Positions 26,301-32,000 are shown, numbered from the stretch's first letter. The stretch is DNA of 64,000 bases from an uncultured Clostridia bacterium (GCA_947303805.1 CAMYZE010000010.1:1-64000); one strand, 5' to 3'. Numbers and translations are program-made. The notes: generated by a model not told the origin, from the sequence alone.

Positions 26301-28911
26301 CACCTTGAACTACAGTACTTCCAAAATCCTCTGCTACGAGAGGTTTATATAATGAGGTACCAGTATGACTAGGTATGTCTTCGTGGGCACAGTTAGAATC
26401 AGATGCCACTCCACAAATCTTATGATCGTGTGGTGGTAAAATTCTTATTTCTTCATGAAATTTTGTCAACTCTAATCTTGGATCTAAGAAATTATCAACA
26501 TGGAAGACATCATTATATGTAACATCATTGAAATGAGCTATATATGTATCATTCCACTGATTCGTTATGAGTCTGCTCTCATCTGACTTTGTATATATAC
26601 TAAACGAATTATTAAGATAATCAAACTTTGAGCCTTCCAATATCTCAAAGATAGGATAGTCAAGACCAGTGCTTAAAGCAGTCGCAAACTCATGAGGATA
26701 ATATCTTGGATAAGTATCAAAGTCTGTAACTTCTACAGTCATATCTCCATCTGAATATGATTTGGTATTAGAAATTGTAATACTACAAGTACCAAGTTTT
26801 ATAGGTTTCTGACTATCTTTAACTATGGCTCCAAGTACAGCATTTTCAAAATTTGGGTTAACATATTTCTCTGAATTACAATTAAAGAACTTTGTATTTG
26901 TTATATTTAGTTTACCAAGTATCTTAATATTCTCTACATCACCACCTGTATATATTAAAGCAGCATGTGGTCTCTTACTATCACCCTCATTTGTCGCAGG
27001 AACATTCATTCCAATGTTATCAAAGTTTACTATCGCATCTTCAGCAATATTCAAATTTGCATTTTCACCTTTAAGCATTATAAATATATTTGAACGAATC
27101 GCACAGTCATGAATGTTTGTTGTTCCAGATTTAAAGCTCAAATCAAGAGGTAGGCTTTCATCAGTACTACGTCTAAGCCAATCTATAAATGCACTTAGAA
27201 ACATAACTGAATCCTCAGTATCGATGTTATATATATCATTATTTCCAATAAATTTTATACTATGTTTCCTTCTATAGTCATCATTACAATAAAAGAATGA
27301 ATGTCGCAACTTAATGTCACGAGCAGTTACGTTTTTAAATGTTACGTTACAGACTTCATAGCCAGAAGTTTCTATGAATTTATTAGTGTATATATTTTCA
27401 AAAAGACAGTTTTCAATATTGTCATTATACGATTGTGAAATACAATAATCGGTAAAGCCTTCAGTATTTACATCAGCCACTCTCACACCGTATAAATCAA
27501 TATGACCTACATTTGAGGGATCTTGTGAACGATATAACTTTTGGGTAACAAATTGCAAATTGTAGCCATCTTCTATAGATTTTTCATTTTCACTCATTTT
27601 AAGACCAAATGCATAAAGATTAACATTTCCAAATAATCTTTGACTGGTATACCAATAACCTTTATCAGTGCTTACTGTTGACAAAGTTGTTGTACAATTT
27701 GTGAAACATAATTTTTTAAAATTACTAGACATTGCAGCATTACGAATATTAAAACCGTTTAGGCATAAATTTATATCATGATTGATTGTCACATCTGTAT
27801 ATGTTGTCATAGATAAATCATGGGTTAGATAATAACTTCCATCAGCATTCTCAAAAAAATCTTCAATTTCATTGTTGAGATTTCCATCACCATCTGTATC
27901 AGTGAGAATGACAGGTGTATAGTCTATGCTTTCATCATGGCTTGCCACCAAAGTATGAGTACATGCACTAGTAGATGCAACACCACAGAGTTTATGATTA
28001 TGCTCCCCTGTATTTCCAAATAATTTGTCGATACCTTTCACTTTAATTTCAGACTTTGATGCCAAATCAAAAACAACTGGCTCTGAAGGCGAAGCAGTAT
28101 CACCCTCCAGATCAGTTGTCTCTTCTATATTTGATTCAGTTGCTACCTCTGTTGTCTCTTCTATATTTGATTCAGTTGCTACCTCAGTTGACTCATCTAA
28201 ATTAAAATCCGAAGTGCTCTCTTCTTCTGCACTTTCTACTTCAGAACTTGTAGCTTCTAAACTTTCTTCATCTAAATTTTCTTCTTCAGGGCTCGTAAAA
28301 CTCGCCCCTACATCTTCTTTTGCCTTCTCTTCATCAAAACTCTCAGATGATTCACTCTCATCACTTGAGCTTTCTTCATCTAAATTTTCTTCATCTGAAC
28401 TTTCAGATGATTCACTCTCATCACTTGAGCTCTCTTCATCTAAATTTTCTTCATCAGAACTTTCAGGTGATTCTACCTCATCCTCTTCTGGTTCCTCTTC
28501 ATAATTTTCAAAGGCATTTTCTTCCCCATCATCATCTTGCTCGTCAGGTTTATCCATATTATCATTTTCATCCAGGTTTTTATCAGGGCTAATTGAACTT
28601 TCATCAGAATTATCTAGATTACTTGAGTCATTAGATTGATTCTGCTTGTCCAATTCATCCAAATCAATAGAATCTTGACTTTGGCTCTCTAAATCCTCCG
28701 AATCACTATCGTTAAATAAATAACTGCTAGTTTTGTATATAGCACTATAGTGTTCGTAGTAGTATCCTACTCCTTTCGACTCAGCAACCAAATCATTTGA
28801 TTCTGCACCCAAAGTTTTCACAATGGAAACAGCAAAAACACTCATTCCATTGGTCGTTAATAACATTGCCACAATTAAAAATGTGGCAAGAAATCTTTTT
28901 AAATTACCCAT
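8329..28911 (-). CDS. Giant secreted modular surface protein, 6,860 residues
   Basis: A single uninterrupted frame of 20.6 kb. Order: Sec signal peptide (residues 1-28, ending SVFAVS); acidic Ser/Glu/Asp stalk (about 60-290); ten modules of 480-760 residues (about 300-5900); eight InlB/Flg_new-like repeats (about 5907-6597); 25 glycines (6600-6624); and C-terminal cell-wall/choline-binding-type aromatic repeats (about 6650-6845). Each module opens with an HxHxxCG...CxH motif, then a strand motif of the type DLYLCLNGHSL, then Asn-rich strand repeats typical of right-handed beta-helices, and closes with a GTVYxNW...GYT..IYK.VF block. No sortase LPXTG motif is present, so wall attachment is probably noncovalent. 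The start has AGGAGA four to five bases upstream. A role as adhesin or surface fibre is inferred. Its stop codon lies in element-like sequence. Confidence 0.93.
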   Translation of the reverse strand: MGNLKRFLATFLIVAMLLTTNGMSVFAVSIVKTLGAESNDLVAESKGVGYYYEHYSAIYKTSSYLFNDSDSEDLESQSQDSIDLDELDKQNQSNDSSNLDNSDESSISPDKNLDENDNMDKPDEQDDDGEENAFENYEEEPEEDEVESPESSDEENLDEESSSDESESSESSDEENLDEESSSDESESSESFDEEKAKEDVGASFTSPEEENLDEESLEATSSEVESAEEESTSDFNLDESTEVATESNIEETTEVATESNIEETTDLEGDTASPSEPVVFDLASKSEIKVKGIDKLFGNTGEHNHKLCGVASTSACTHTLVASHDESIDYTPVILTDTDGDGNLNNEIEDFFENADGSYYLTHDLSMTTYTDVTINHDINLCLNGFNIRNAAMSSNFKKLCFTNCTTTLSTVSTDKGYWYTSQRLFGNVNLYAFGLKMSENEKSIEDGYNLQFVTQKLYRSQDPSNVGHIDLYGVRVADVNTEGFTDYCISQSYNDNIENCLFENIYTNKFIETSGYEVCNVTFKNVTARDIKLRHSFFYCNDDYRRKHSIKFIGNNDIYNIDTEDSVMFLSAFIDWLRRSTDESLPLDLSFKSGTTNIHDCAIRSNIFIMLKGENANLNIAEDAIVNFDNIGMNVPATNEGDSKRPHAALIYTGGDVENIKILGKLNITNTKFFNCNSEKYVNPNFENAVLGAIVKDSQKPIKLGTCSITISNTKSYSDGDMTVEVTDFDTYPRYYPHEFATALSTGLDYPIFEILEGSKFDYLNNSFSIYTKSDESRLITNQWNDTYIAHFNDVTYNDVFHVDNFLDPRLELTKFHEEIRILPPHDHKICGVASDSNCAHEDIPSHTGTSLYKPLVAEDFGSTVVQGGYYYLLENVANESTSPTKLELQNDLYLCLDGYTLENYEFTSTNLDKHVYICNCSIDTKSYLKNNRGDGVDGRGSYLASNVSYNVFGVDLEDGSGTNLVANVNQIYFAHMDTATSGTKPDDILALFNIDFVGNYDETTASGSPIEIKTSNEKSQTVYIEKCNFEDFKVHYNYPSPVAFEKTAMLQLEGDMSHRSVVNIKDTAFIENELKHRLVYLDGIDLTFKGENIISNNTVADKIIYHAETSGTNSLVKFENGDTLIMHNSYIEDATLDTKNLIQITNLNVAEDGGLHIAYNKLPRSTSDYQSILSLNNTDSTYTNGEANIYGELEIVDNKVINANTDLGLGVGLSALNGNNKTINIGSSSVTVKGNKNYTDDGVTEFTDFTTYPNQYLYQVYSTIDDSSTEDTVFTVLDGYLLDMSKVNFYIAFENVTGNVLAPYDASHIKNIDTAAFNKSIIVDYYDGDTARQFQDVYMNRNLTNVTLSLGLFHEHTACGNPEGSPCTHTYGTRHTATYSYVAVTSLTDLRNIGNTGGAYYLMDNIELDDNELLQVNENVDLYLCLNGHSLSGVSFNGGNNSHLVITNCKFTTANMTFPVKTLVQENEYPMFKNLDLEVYGSAYDDLEVNNININSHHVYYDMSQDEFSLYKTDIRVSNTLYNTSYPMFHVESNDDIYVEDVYVGDMNWGNKQGYLFELIGDNTNVINNYFKNVTIASISKTALNINEKSKFFNLRNRNRLLFEADNYIDNNNMYGEIFNISNDEPGGELTINSGSLYIRNNTVDGYNPLINSGKNFTIAEGASFYVDNNKIYRHNSTYSLIDIVNNFNVYGNLYLTNNKLVDCTTENAVGDVILIKYNSATTPINVGNSIIYIDNNKSYSDVAATTEWTDFDNYPAHKINGIISVMEDDPIYSIFRVTDGKKLDAKNSLIRFGFDNANCKGTVFSQWSDEYVKEFTSANYKNTFVPDIYSFGGRRLGSSVLLSGARVYINKHYHKVCGVAANEACQHTQIASHDNGITFEFLSPDITQSEFINLMASYSPKNYVLSSDITITDYSTAMYINSVINLCLNGHVLRNVNFRSNGNSTGKIINITNCLDQEATIDSNRQTFYDISANVYGVTKNYVSGQGTTASASNLKIKANDFFRVIWTSSHLHMYGVNITSADSGDNSKFIHISWDSHVSIENGYVDGFIAGSNNSKTFVSTSTADGGARVPSLDMKLKDVEICNFGSYNTTLADATPLVFDGWRDETKLKTYGKVDIHDMNVAHGNILRAKYLIVADGELNIHDCSSGQETLNLTGASQTEFYITENTKLTISNNKVIRKSDDVTTVVKVEPTVWSRLYGDLSVTDNKIINCATTNNANRIFAFYDYDGSTSGAQKNIDFGNGKIIVKDNYSYKDDGYTKITDFNQEGYDRHQVFDIGKGNEGSTRTSSMYVFTQSPSTKLDANSKFNFAIYNYEDDEFIYSGNVYNQWKEECVSSFSELYYGDVFKVQMPTTPSVAGGQLKLEGTVVKMFPIDHFHKECGVTGDCQHTLDAIGQHTKTIGYEIFVDDTDTNISKIKKGGRYVLTEDFDLQTRRFISPTSDLYICLNGHSLKNARFGNTDAKIVICNCSTNQSTIQSGFVYDYTDPVTAEDHRTFRNVDAYVYGIKDDTQSTDDLPVYNLKINTLLLHTGTSTNKKVFSNVEFTWAPPAYDTQSAYDCNYIDIKNDMTAMDSYLAMENVYANNIKVKSLASIGDDSPENHYGKKVYIKNTLFKTVDCRHSILSLNNNVDLNFYGVNRINNFDVYNIGNAAFSATRSNLSGNTNITIHDGELSFNNSVSGRVWSQNIISLYNTNFTINENAKLKISNCSMANQASKQYKALSCLYLGDNTNVYNNGDIEITNNTVTNDLTSIKYPNRFFTGIFKSKTAGDFTLGNGTINVYNNTCADSKYNKYCYQVYDAGNNTDYKTSNNMPTTFKMTGTSFRASESKLTIAYNYADETSEFFGTGRGIIAENFDSSHVLGYTDDLYKSVFAMRQDQNTKVYEMIKDGSNVLIRFISHDHLECGASDSSECNHNLISTHTTEINYVPLSQWLLSSISNATFDWYYYIDDDCGQVLDFGGKTFNLSANTYICLNGKTLKNVRFTEPNPYGYKLYVTNCKDETATIDNGNLVFAREVEPNVIANNGTINFKGEMFADGITDAFTLYNIEFEGTGNDTAIPGTIYPLIEMREDYVATEKVIISSVSMTDYYKHFNAYNLYLLRFINIDVDIDNLKIFSNKMDPHGSYEDGRDVAFINYFMSSASGNRLAITNSEFYDNETFSLLSIPNTATATLDNVEITNNKFSKNIFEVTPEPAIGINGKVVISNNKIIRKTDAQCIINTKHVSFNNVGALEIIENMFDCADLTSTPTGKVSAVYVPAGSTYKIGNSYMVIKGNDSINVSYMYEYNNHVFGIYSETGRNDGFIEQLPNTKIKYDKCYVDTMAIGTSDGRGVVYKNWDADHVENYSDYCYEGIFIADPYSHGYAGVNRNGSTTHLEISVALQHHKICGCSPNKECNHRGIAPHTEILEYKPIIINSETRTFEANVKNGGKFFLYKDYTSFSDQEINLNGDLYLCLNGHSMTFNSTAFRLTSKEHGVYICNCSENEASFNMPATRYYSNQVKEYSMMSSGGKINATQRDAVIRVSSDSSALLGDLLFYNIEFRQYSDQTTSGFISDKIGSGLPTSNIIISSVSFVGIKGSNEYLYDGIISTQYNKCLKIYDTKFIDNVMYSNMIKGYEYQNSDAENVFDNVEFINNTMNPFGTNTYRPNMYWFSPISDSDDVKHTITNVKDYNNTYGRFFDLVKGDSFSIENFISRSSNLDTFMHLQHKNTATLSNITIDNSTMNCFIYSNSNEKVNITGLDFHDNIVNNTFMNLGLSTDVLLYGDNSIYDNTFGTTNTDANSGVFNTRTTGTVSGDINLTLDGQFRFKNNSVEKGSIFYINGNGLLDFAGESIFEDDGNHYINNGFINVTDTSPGHGTSKNIRIKGNTTVKNLRTKVDTNSVDFIYGGRLNSFIIEGGSLNIENCDLTYTTNANGYLDYSTLFNLFGYRGYYWEAGVIFEIRNGELNVKNNKFAGNMSEDKNIGMIQFNGYKGLTFVGNSKFDLSENNFSFYGRDNLSTARTSVYLVEKNDNAITLSNTIIRIASNSAIDVGASFGISKHVFGLYAIATGSTVDYMLKQTDGTKINANDSIIDSIIFDDSKATKKLYGEGYVIKNWTSETVEGYTPDIHKEVFRPDTVRYSFVETFMYGNDVKIGVLPHVHKLCGTSEHDTCTHRGIAVHTATMNYIPSSDVDLSINPPQNGCYVLEQDLVGIRMTITGDLYLCLAGHKMVNCEIYPNSYDVKYNVYITDCVGGGSIEVAEDRTFYFNVSGGIISNNTIEVKTDKLFFYGDSYSLDYYEAEYYNVKFGQRKSGEITTNNYGFMKSSVLGNVVLSSISVAGYSIKTESPYRRSILNLDKGDVEIIDSKFNNNNLDMLVKTSFANISFVDTTIADNNFGQETVYIPYDSSTTPPAATVTFDGNTLVQNNNHARGKSIIFAERWFSDPNKSTISIVGNTTFKQEKLGYHAFKIAGNMQIGGNVNISDFEFGDCSEDSSIFYFPLGKLSMDDAILNISNTTYDVDSTTFSYVLRAVEFEMNNSLLSVTGNKVKHSQGGLLSVDGGYNLKGTSSIVIKDNNIHNKYNIDGGIVEIKDGKYINIENGYIYIKDNNTILEESDALVVSGIKSIATNGFIVQAPGTKLDGENTYIENIRICPSLNSIEGKVYENFNATNVSGYTDTMYKTHFTPYKFDDPYLTIRMVEGDLWVAYGGHEHTACGVATSSLCHHEGIAPHEELLNYKPCYRAETLAAGGKFFLAKNIDNPAGNQFTLSGDLYLCLNGYSLNRLRITNGNGYKVYITNCRGNDVTISKDYGDAPMFNDTYPNILSTSSITIKTKKFVNVTRDTVSTNSMTFYNVDFREDAITGAKGSFITANKTDIILSSSSIANFDIQSSDDKFIDLQSGDLTILNSNMDALLGGYQKAFINVQNGDISIKNSNLLRLQSSLAELIWLESGNLSIVKSTLSDIFGGNGSFITVRSGEILIYESTLEKIESIFSNRLIVLQDCDMTIINSKLINISNDQANNLIDILSGDVTIDNSYIYDIDSSAGCFLNLRSGSLYMNDTDVELVKCNKLINANSITYRGEISIENVEYKDANYGLMQTANNSLLLEDANVSIKNCNTTTSTKFLSFTNEIRLVDSKLTIDSNTIKRNATSLQEFIETNNLSLEGDSSLYVENNKIDCTGVVGATRSTIIYLKESETFKIASSAVVIRNNTPINDTASDSSNHLFAIYSKNINGIIEQTAGTKFDAVNSVISDIAFDNDEENGSGTVYVDWSAAKVKDIDKASASQIFVASTFLRPSIKTVVLAGNVYIGPELMAHTLCGVEDTSICSTHKGIAPHASSILYFIYENSISGLKTKGRYYLDEDLDIGGECQLTGDLSLCLNGHKITNAKFTAPAGTNYKLNITDCVGNGEISGRENDVLFENINVNIVSCKRTIRISADKMFNANASTKNDLELFNVFIMPKTAGAVSGEHKLINMTYATDKDARLLLSSASITKFNNRDLDLINVDKVDTELYDLTIENNTLIREILKANGGDDFKLSAENLSIVNNNTNRSIYTMLDLGVVATISNFRMENNVANVSNKFINVSNKTYLSGDISIQNNANQEYSLIFITDTGKLVFDGDATIKDNLRSGKVLNAVIENEGELVFSGDTKFINTTEAKLDYGVIKSVSGKVIFEGDTTIDGFKFGRAWVHSWTDPSMRLTTALIYSGNNDLVFNGGETKIINNETAEACMLINIGANEFILNNDAVVKINNNTILKENTANHDRFITTSKISLNDDSSLEMQDNKMDYKNFSKQTYKNATGAVIYIGNDIDTLDIGNGHIVVDGAKALYNGAEADNYVLYGILSKNTSGFINQLTGTKIDAVNSKMTGIGFDSDDATGTIYTNWDASHVEGYTTNIYKQVFSADKSRGRALTVDRRENDVVIDYVASYSVIYNRGVARDINGVEHIITGNIPSSRATRNTITTIPENDFRVRGFKFLGFKASCLDRLLQEGEQINLYNHLTTNDEAILTAMWEEINYSIIIEQSESESSRAEYNDLAYFEVATMPEAFVRQRYKFRNFTYSTTSILHVATTAKPDRLVLQANESVVSLIEVDDAVVTYLPTFDEITYTISFDGNGATSGSMSVQRATLSTDTYINENKFAKTGYHFLGWATSSTATNIWISNKGAFVYPTMVDETIDGKEIKLYAVWEVNKYSLVFNKGTGTQGADKRIDTEYAKTATVPNADGFKKEKYKFGRYKWVNTIYHGEATTSIMPKNEYKTLNPDDLITNLTEEDDAIFNYIVEYDEVRYTIAYHSNGADGGTPMSPQHATLSVTTRVNANTFTRTGHKFVGWALSSTSTTAWLSDGGELTYPTKVKEDIDGKEIKLYAIWDEIKYNVIFKNGSTVLKRVNNVKYNDVVTVPSSPSDAWRRFDKFVAVTAASVSEINANANVSRLSAIDGYTVEYNSKFNEIFFTITFDNNGGSGSMSMTATLSEPIHLISNTGAISRTDMRYEGWSKTSGEANPIDFNDAATLPRGTFTRAQAESGNVTIYACWSYDNYTLVMNPNGHGGTATRLVALARGEEYLLVATFSEANYTLLRYNSNPNGSGTNYALNSNYKNDSPRTSEINIYAIWQYNGGGGGGGGGGGGGGGGGGGGGGGGGARGGTLPGGAMSSGYVGMIENKPGVYNIPPKGAWIYDPNINYWIYGLNVRPEDAYENLTIPHQSVRVNGLDCLANGIYRMSSGRYYYFNSNGVMLVGLIKFNGTMYYGETSGGYVGALCSGAKTIDGIVYEFDANGEYIQPVNGVKKIDAGVWIYDPIGNSWSFVIFTDAGAPVIVTNGMYAIKNTGSSYDNFFFDAKGIMQVGVITYNGKLHYMSEDAADRGRENVALTNALNAQ
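8400..8990 (-). repeat. C-terminal wall/choline-binding-type repeats of the giant protein
   Basis: Several aromatic repeats of the CW_binding_1 style (residues about 6640-6835). Examples are NGIYRMSSGRYYYFNSNGVM, GLIKFNGTMYYG and FFDAKGIMQVGVITYNGKLHY. The alternation of Trp/Tyr pairs and Gly-Val/Met turns matches modules that hold proteins on choline-decorated polymers. Choline itself as ligand is inferred. Confidence 0.8.
9040..9114 (-). repeat. 25-codon polyglycine tract
   Basis: Twenty-five consecutive GGN codons, mixed GGT/GGC/GGA, separate the InlB-like region from the wall-binding repeats. It is the most GC-rich stretch of the gene and a likely flexible linker. Mixed codons argue against simple trinucleotide slippage as the only origin. 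Confidence 0.95.
9118..11190 (-). repeat. Eight InlB/Flg_new-like repeats in the giant protein
   Basis: Eight units of about 80-90 residues (residues 5907-6597). Units such as YTISFDGNGATSGSMS...FLGWA...IKLYAVWE alternate with a second type such as YSLVFNKGTGTQGADK...KYKFGRYKW. The first type matches the Listeria-Bacteroides (InlB B) repeat. The strict alternation suggests expansion as pairs. Confidence 0.85.
11200..28010 (-). repeat. Ten large beta-helix-like modules in the giant protein
   Basis: His/Cys module openers lie near 27955-28008, 26383-26434, 24784-24846, 23280-23347, 21721-21775, 20161-20207, 18703-18760, 16430-16490, 14778-14838 and 12958-13020. Module lengths run from about 1.45 to 2.3 kb. 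Module 1 starts HNHKLCGVASTSACTH and module 9 starts HEHTACGVATSSLCHH. Each has one LCLNG-type strand: CLNGF, CLDGY, CLNGH (six times, counting modules 3, 4, 5, 7 and 10 and CLAGH in 8), CLNGK and CLNGY. The modules are well diverged, so the expansion is old. Confidence 0.88.
28115..28189 (-). repeat. 36-bp tandem repeat in the acidic stalk
   Basis: Two near-identical 36-bp units encode the dodecapeptide ESNIEETTEVAT. The nucleotide identity is much higher than between the large modules, so this duplication is recent. Confidence 0.85.
28289..28311 (-). repeat. Dispersed element copy in the giant gene
   Basis: An intact copy read as VGASFTSP. It is the only copy in the 20.6-kb gene and breaks the acidic Ser/Glu stalk with uncharged residues. 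Confidence 0.88.
28325..28480 (-). repeat. 60-bp tandem repeat in the acidic stalk
   Basis: About two and a half units with a 60-bp period, encoding the 20-residue unit SSDEENLDEESSSDESESSE. The high DNA identity points to recent expansion and probable length variation between strains. Confidence 0.88.
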
Positions 28912-28973
28912 GCCCTCTCCTACAAAATAATGATACTTTTTGTAAAAAGTCCAATTACTTATAATTCATATAT

Positions 28974-29003
28974 ATTATAACAAAAAATCGCGTGAAAATA
29001 CAA
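28974..29003 (-). promoter_or_regulatory. Promoter of the giant gene
   Basis: Minus strand: TTGTAT (28998-29003), an 18-bp spacer and TATAAT (28974-28979). The -35 box coincides with the loop of the upstream mfd terminator hairpin. The predicted leader is about 55 nt and ends in the AGGAGA SD. Confidence 0.6.
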
Positions 29004-29011
29004 TTTCACGC
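28990..29011 (-). terminator. Terminator of the rmuC-mfd operon
   Basis: The perfect 8-bp arms GCGTGAAA and TTTCACGC, with a six-base loop, are followed on the minus strand by GATTTTTTG. It lies about 70 bp after the mfd stop and overlaps the promoter of the giant gene. Confidence 0.8.
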
Positions 29012-29058
29012 ATTATTTTAGGCTAATTTTAATGATTTTTTAATATTTTTACGGGGAT

Positions 29059-29083
29059 GGGGCTCGTAAAACTCGCCCCTACG
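29059..29083 (-). repeat. Dispersed element supplying the mfd stop
   Basis: An intact copy. The mfd frame runs CAG-TCG-TAG into the element, so its last codon and stop come from the element's first arm. Confidence 0.88.
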
Positions 29084-32000
29084 ACTGTAGTTTTAGGGAG
29101 TTGATTATTGTCTCAGCGATTTTTAAGGATTTGTCGATGCTTGGGTTATCCTCTATATTTGCGCGATAAGTAAGCGACACCTGAGTGCCATTTATAACTC
29201 TGATCGCACCGCAAAACTTGTTGACTATGTCAACAACCGACTGCCCATCAATCTTGTGATGTTCTGCAAATGTGATTGTCACAAGTTTCCTTTTGACATT
29301 TATATGCGACACATAGAATTTATGAGCTCTTATTTTGAGTTTAGCAATGAAAATTAAATTTTCTAGTTCCTTCGGGAAGGCACCAAACCGATCTATAATT
29401 TCTTCTTTTAGATCATCAAACTCTTCTTCCTTCTCGCACTTTGAAATCTTTCTGTATACATCTAGTTTTACTTCCTCATCGTCTATATAAGAATTAGGTA
29501 TGAATGCATCTATATCTATGTCAACTATAGTGTCAAATTCATTAATATAATCATCTGTGTTGATAGTGTCGACATTTTCATTTTCGCTGCTTTTCTCTCT
29601 TAAATATTTCACTGCCTCATTTAAAAGTTTAATATACAAATCATAGCCAACAGCATCTATGTGCCCACTCTGTGAGAGGCCGAGAACATTTCCTGCGCCT
29701 CTCATCTCAAGGTCCTTCATCGCAATCTTAAGTCCTGATCCTAGAGCAGTATTTTCCTTTATAGCTTTGAGTCTTGCAAGTTCATCTTCAGTAAGTTCCT
29801 TATTTTTTCTGTACATGAAAAATGCATATGCTGTCCTGTTACTTCTTCCAACCCTTCCACGAAGCTGATAGAGCTGAGCAAGTCCAAATTGTTCAGAATT
29901 ATCTATTATCAATGTATTTGCATTTTGAATATCAAGTCCCGTCTCTATAATCGTAGTAGTCACTAATACATTAAACTTCTTGTCTATGAAATCCATCATA
30001 GTCTCTGACAGTTCGTCCTCTTTTAGTTTTCCATGTGCTACTCCAACTTTTGCATAAGGACAAAGATTGGAAATCTTTTCGGCAAATGCATAGATGTCAG
30101 AAACTCTATTATGAACTATAAATACCTGTCCGTCTCTTTTTAATTCTCTATTGACTGCCTCTCTTATAAGCTCTTCGTTATATTCAAGTACATAGGTCTT
30201 TATCGGCATTCTCTCAGGTGGTGCCTCTGTAAGCATAGACATATCTCTTATGCCAGATAATGACATATATAGAGTCCTTGGTATTGGAGTAGCTGTGAGA
30301 GTGAGTACATCTACATTATGTCTAAGTCTCTTAATTTTTTCTTTGTGACTAACTCCAAATCGTTGTTCTTCATCAACTATGAGAAGTCCTAGATTTTTAA
30401 ACTCTACATCAGTTGATAAAAGTCTATGTGTACCGATGACGATATCTACATCACCATTTTTCAACTTTTTAAGAACTACTTCGTTTTCTTTTTTAGAGTT
30501 AAATCTTGATAAAAACTCTGTCTTCACAGGATACTTTAAAAATCTATCTACAAAAGTTCTATAATGTTGCATACACAAAACTGTGGTTGGCACAAGGTAT
30601 GCGACCTGCTTTCCATCCTGCACTGCTTTAAATGCAGCACGGATTGCAACTTCAGTTTTACCAAAGCCTACATCTCCGCAGATAAGTCTATCCATAGTTT
30701 TATCTGACTGCATGTCGTTTTTTACCGCCTCTATAGCAAGTAGCTGATCATAAGTCTCTATATATGGAAATGTCTCTTCAAACTCTTTCTGCCATATCGA
30801 GTCACTGCTAAATACAAAACCTTTTGACTCCTGCCTCTTAGCATATAGCTCTATCAGGTCTTTTGCAGTTTCTAATATGTCAATTTTAACTTTCTTTTTT
30901 AACTTTAAGAAGTCGTTGCTTCCAAGTTTATTTAACTTTGGAATTTTGGCTGTCTTAGATGCAAATCTCTCAAGACTTTCAAGTTTTGTAGCGAGAACAT
31001 ATAAGAATCCGCCATCAGCATACTCTACTTTTACATAGTCTTTTTCTATGTCATCAGTCTCAAGTCTTACTATTCCTTTAAATATGCCGACTCCGTAGTT
31101 GTCGTGGATTACATAATCTCCAAGCTTAAGTTCACCTAGATCATTAATAGGTGCATATCCTTCACGACGTTTATTTTTAAGTATTCTTCTCTTTCTTTCA
31201 GGCTCGATACCAAATAAATCTTTTTCTGTAAATATAAAGAACCTGTCAGTCTCATCTATAAATCCACTTGAGAGTTCTCCTACATATATGCCTATGCTAG
31301 CTTCACTTATTTTTTCATCTAAAGTATTAGTGATAAATGCATTTATTCCTTCATCTTGAAACTCAGCAGCGAGTCTCTCTGCTCTCGTATGTGAATTTAA
31401 AATTATAAGTCCTGAAAAGCCTCTTGCTAGATATGACTTAATTTCAGTCTTAGTTTTAGCATAATCTTTCTTGTCAAATATAGGCGTGGTCATCATGAAG
31501 TCAAAGTCATAATCCCACGAACCTTTTTGCAAACTAAACTTTTCTTCATTTACATAAGGCGAATCATCAAGGCTTGTAAGCTGTATACAGTTCTTTTCTG
31601 TAAGTCTATCAAAAATATATTTTGAATCAAAAAGCTCTACAGGCCTTATCTTATCTTGGTCTTCATAGTCAAAGTCTTTTTCTATCATCTGTCTACTCTC
31701 ATAACTTTCTCTCAACATATCTATTATGAGATTGATTCTATCACTAAGTCTTTTTGGCTCATCAAAAAACACAAGAGCATCTTTAGAAAAATAATCAAGT
31801 ATAAAAGTATTTCCACTTTTCTTTTTGTCATCTACTATCGGCAAAATATCTATATCATCGATATTTTCAGTTGACCTTTTTGTGTCAATATTAAAATATC
31901 TTATACTCTCTATTATATCTCCGACAAATTCAATACGAATTGGGTCATCATTTGAAACTTCATACACATCAATGATACCACCACGGACTGCAAACTCACC

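Noticed and set aside
28025-28504. Plus-strand Ser-rich open frame of 159 codons
   Set aside because: It is antisense to the acidic Ser/Glu repeat stalk of the giant gene. Its composition follows from the repeats, and it has no ribosome site.
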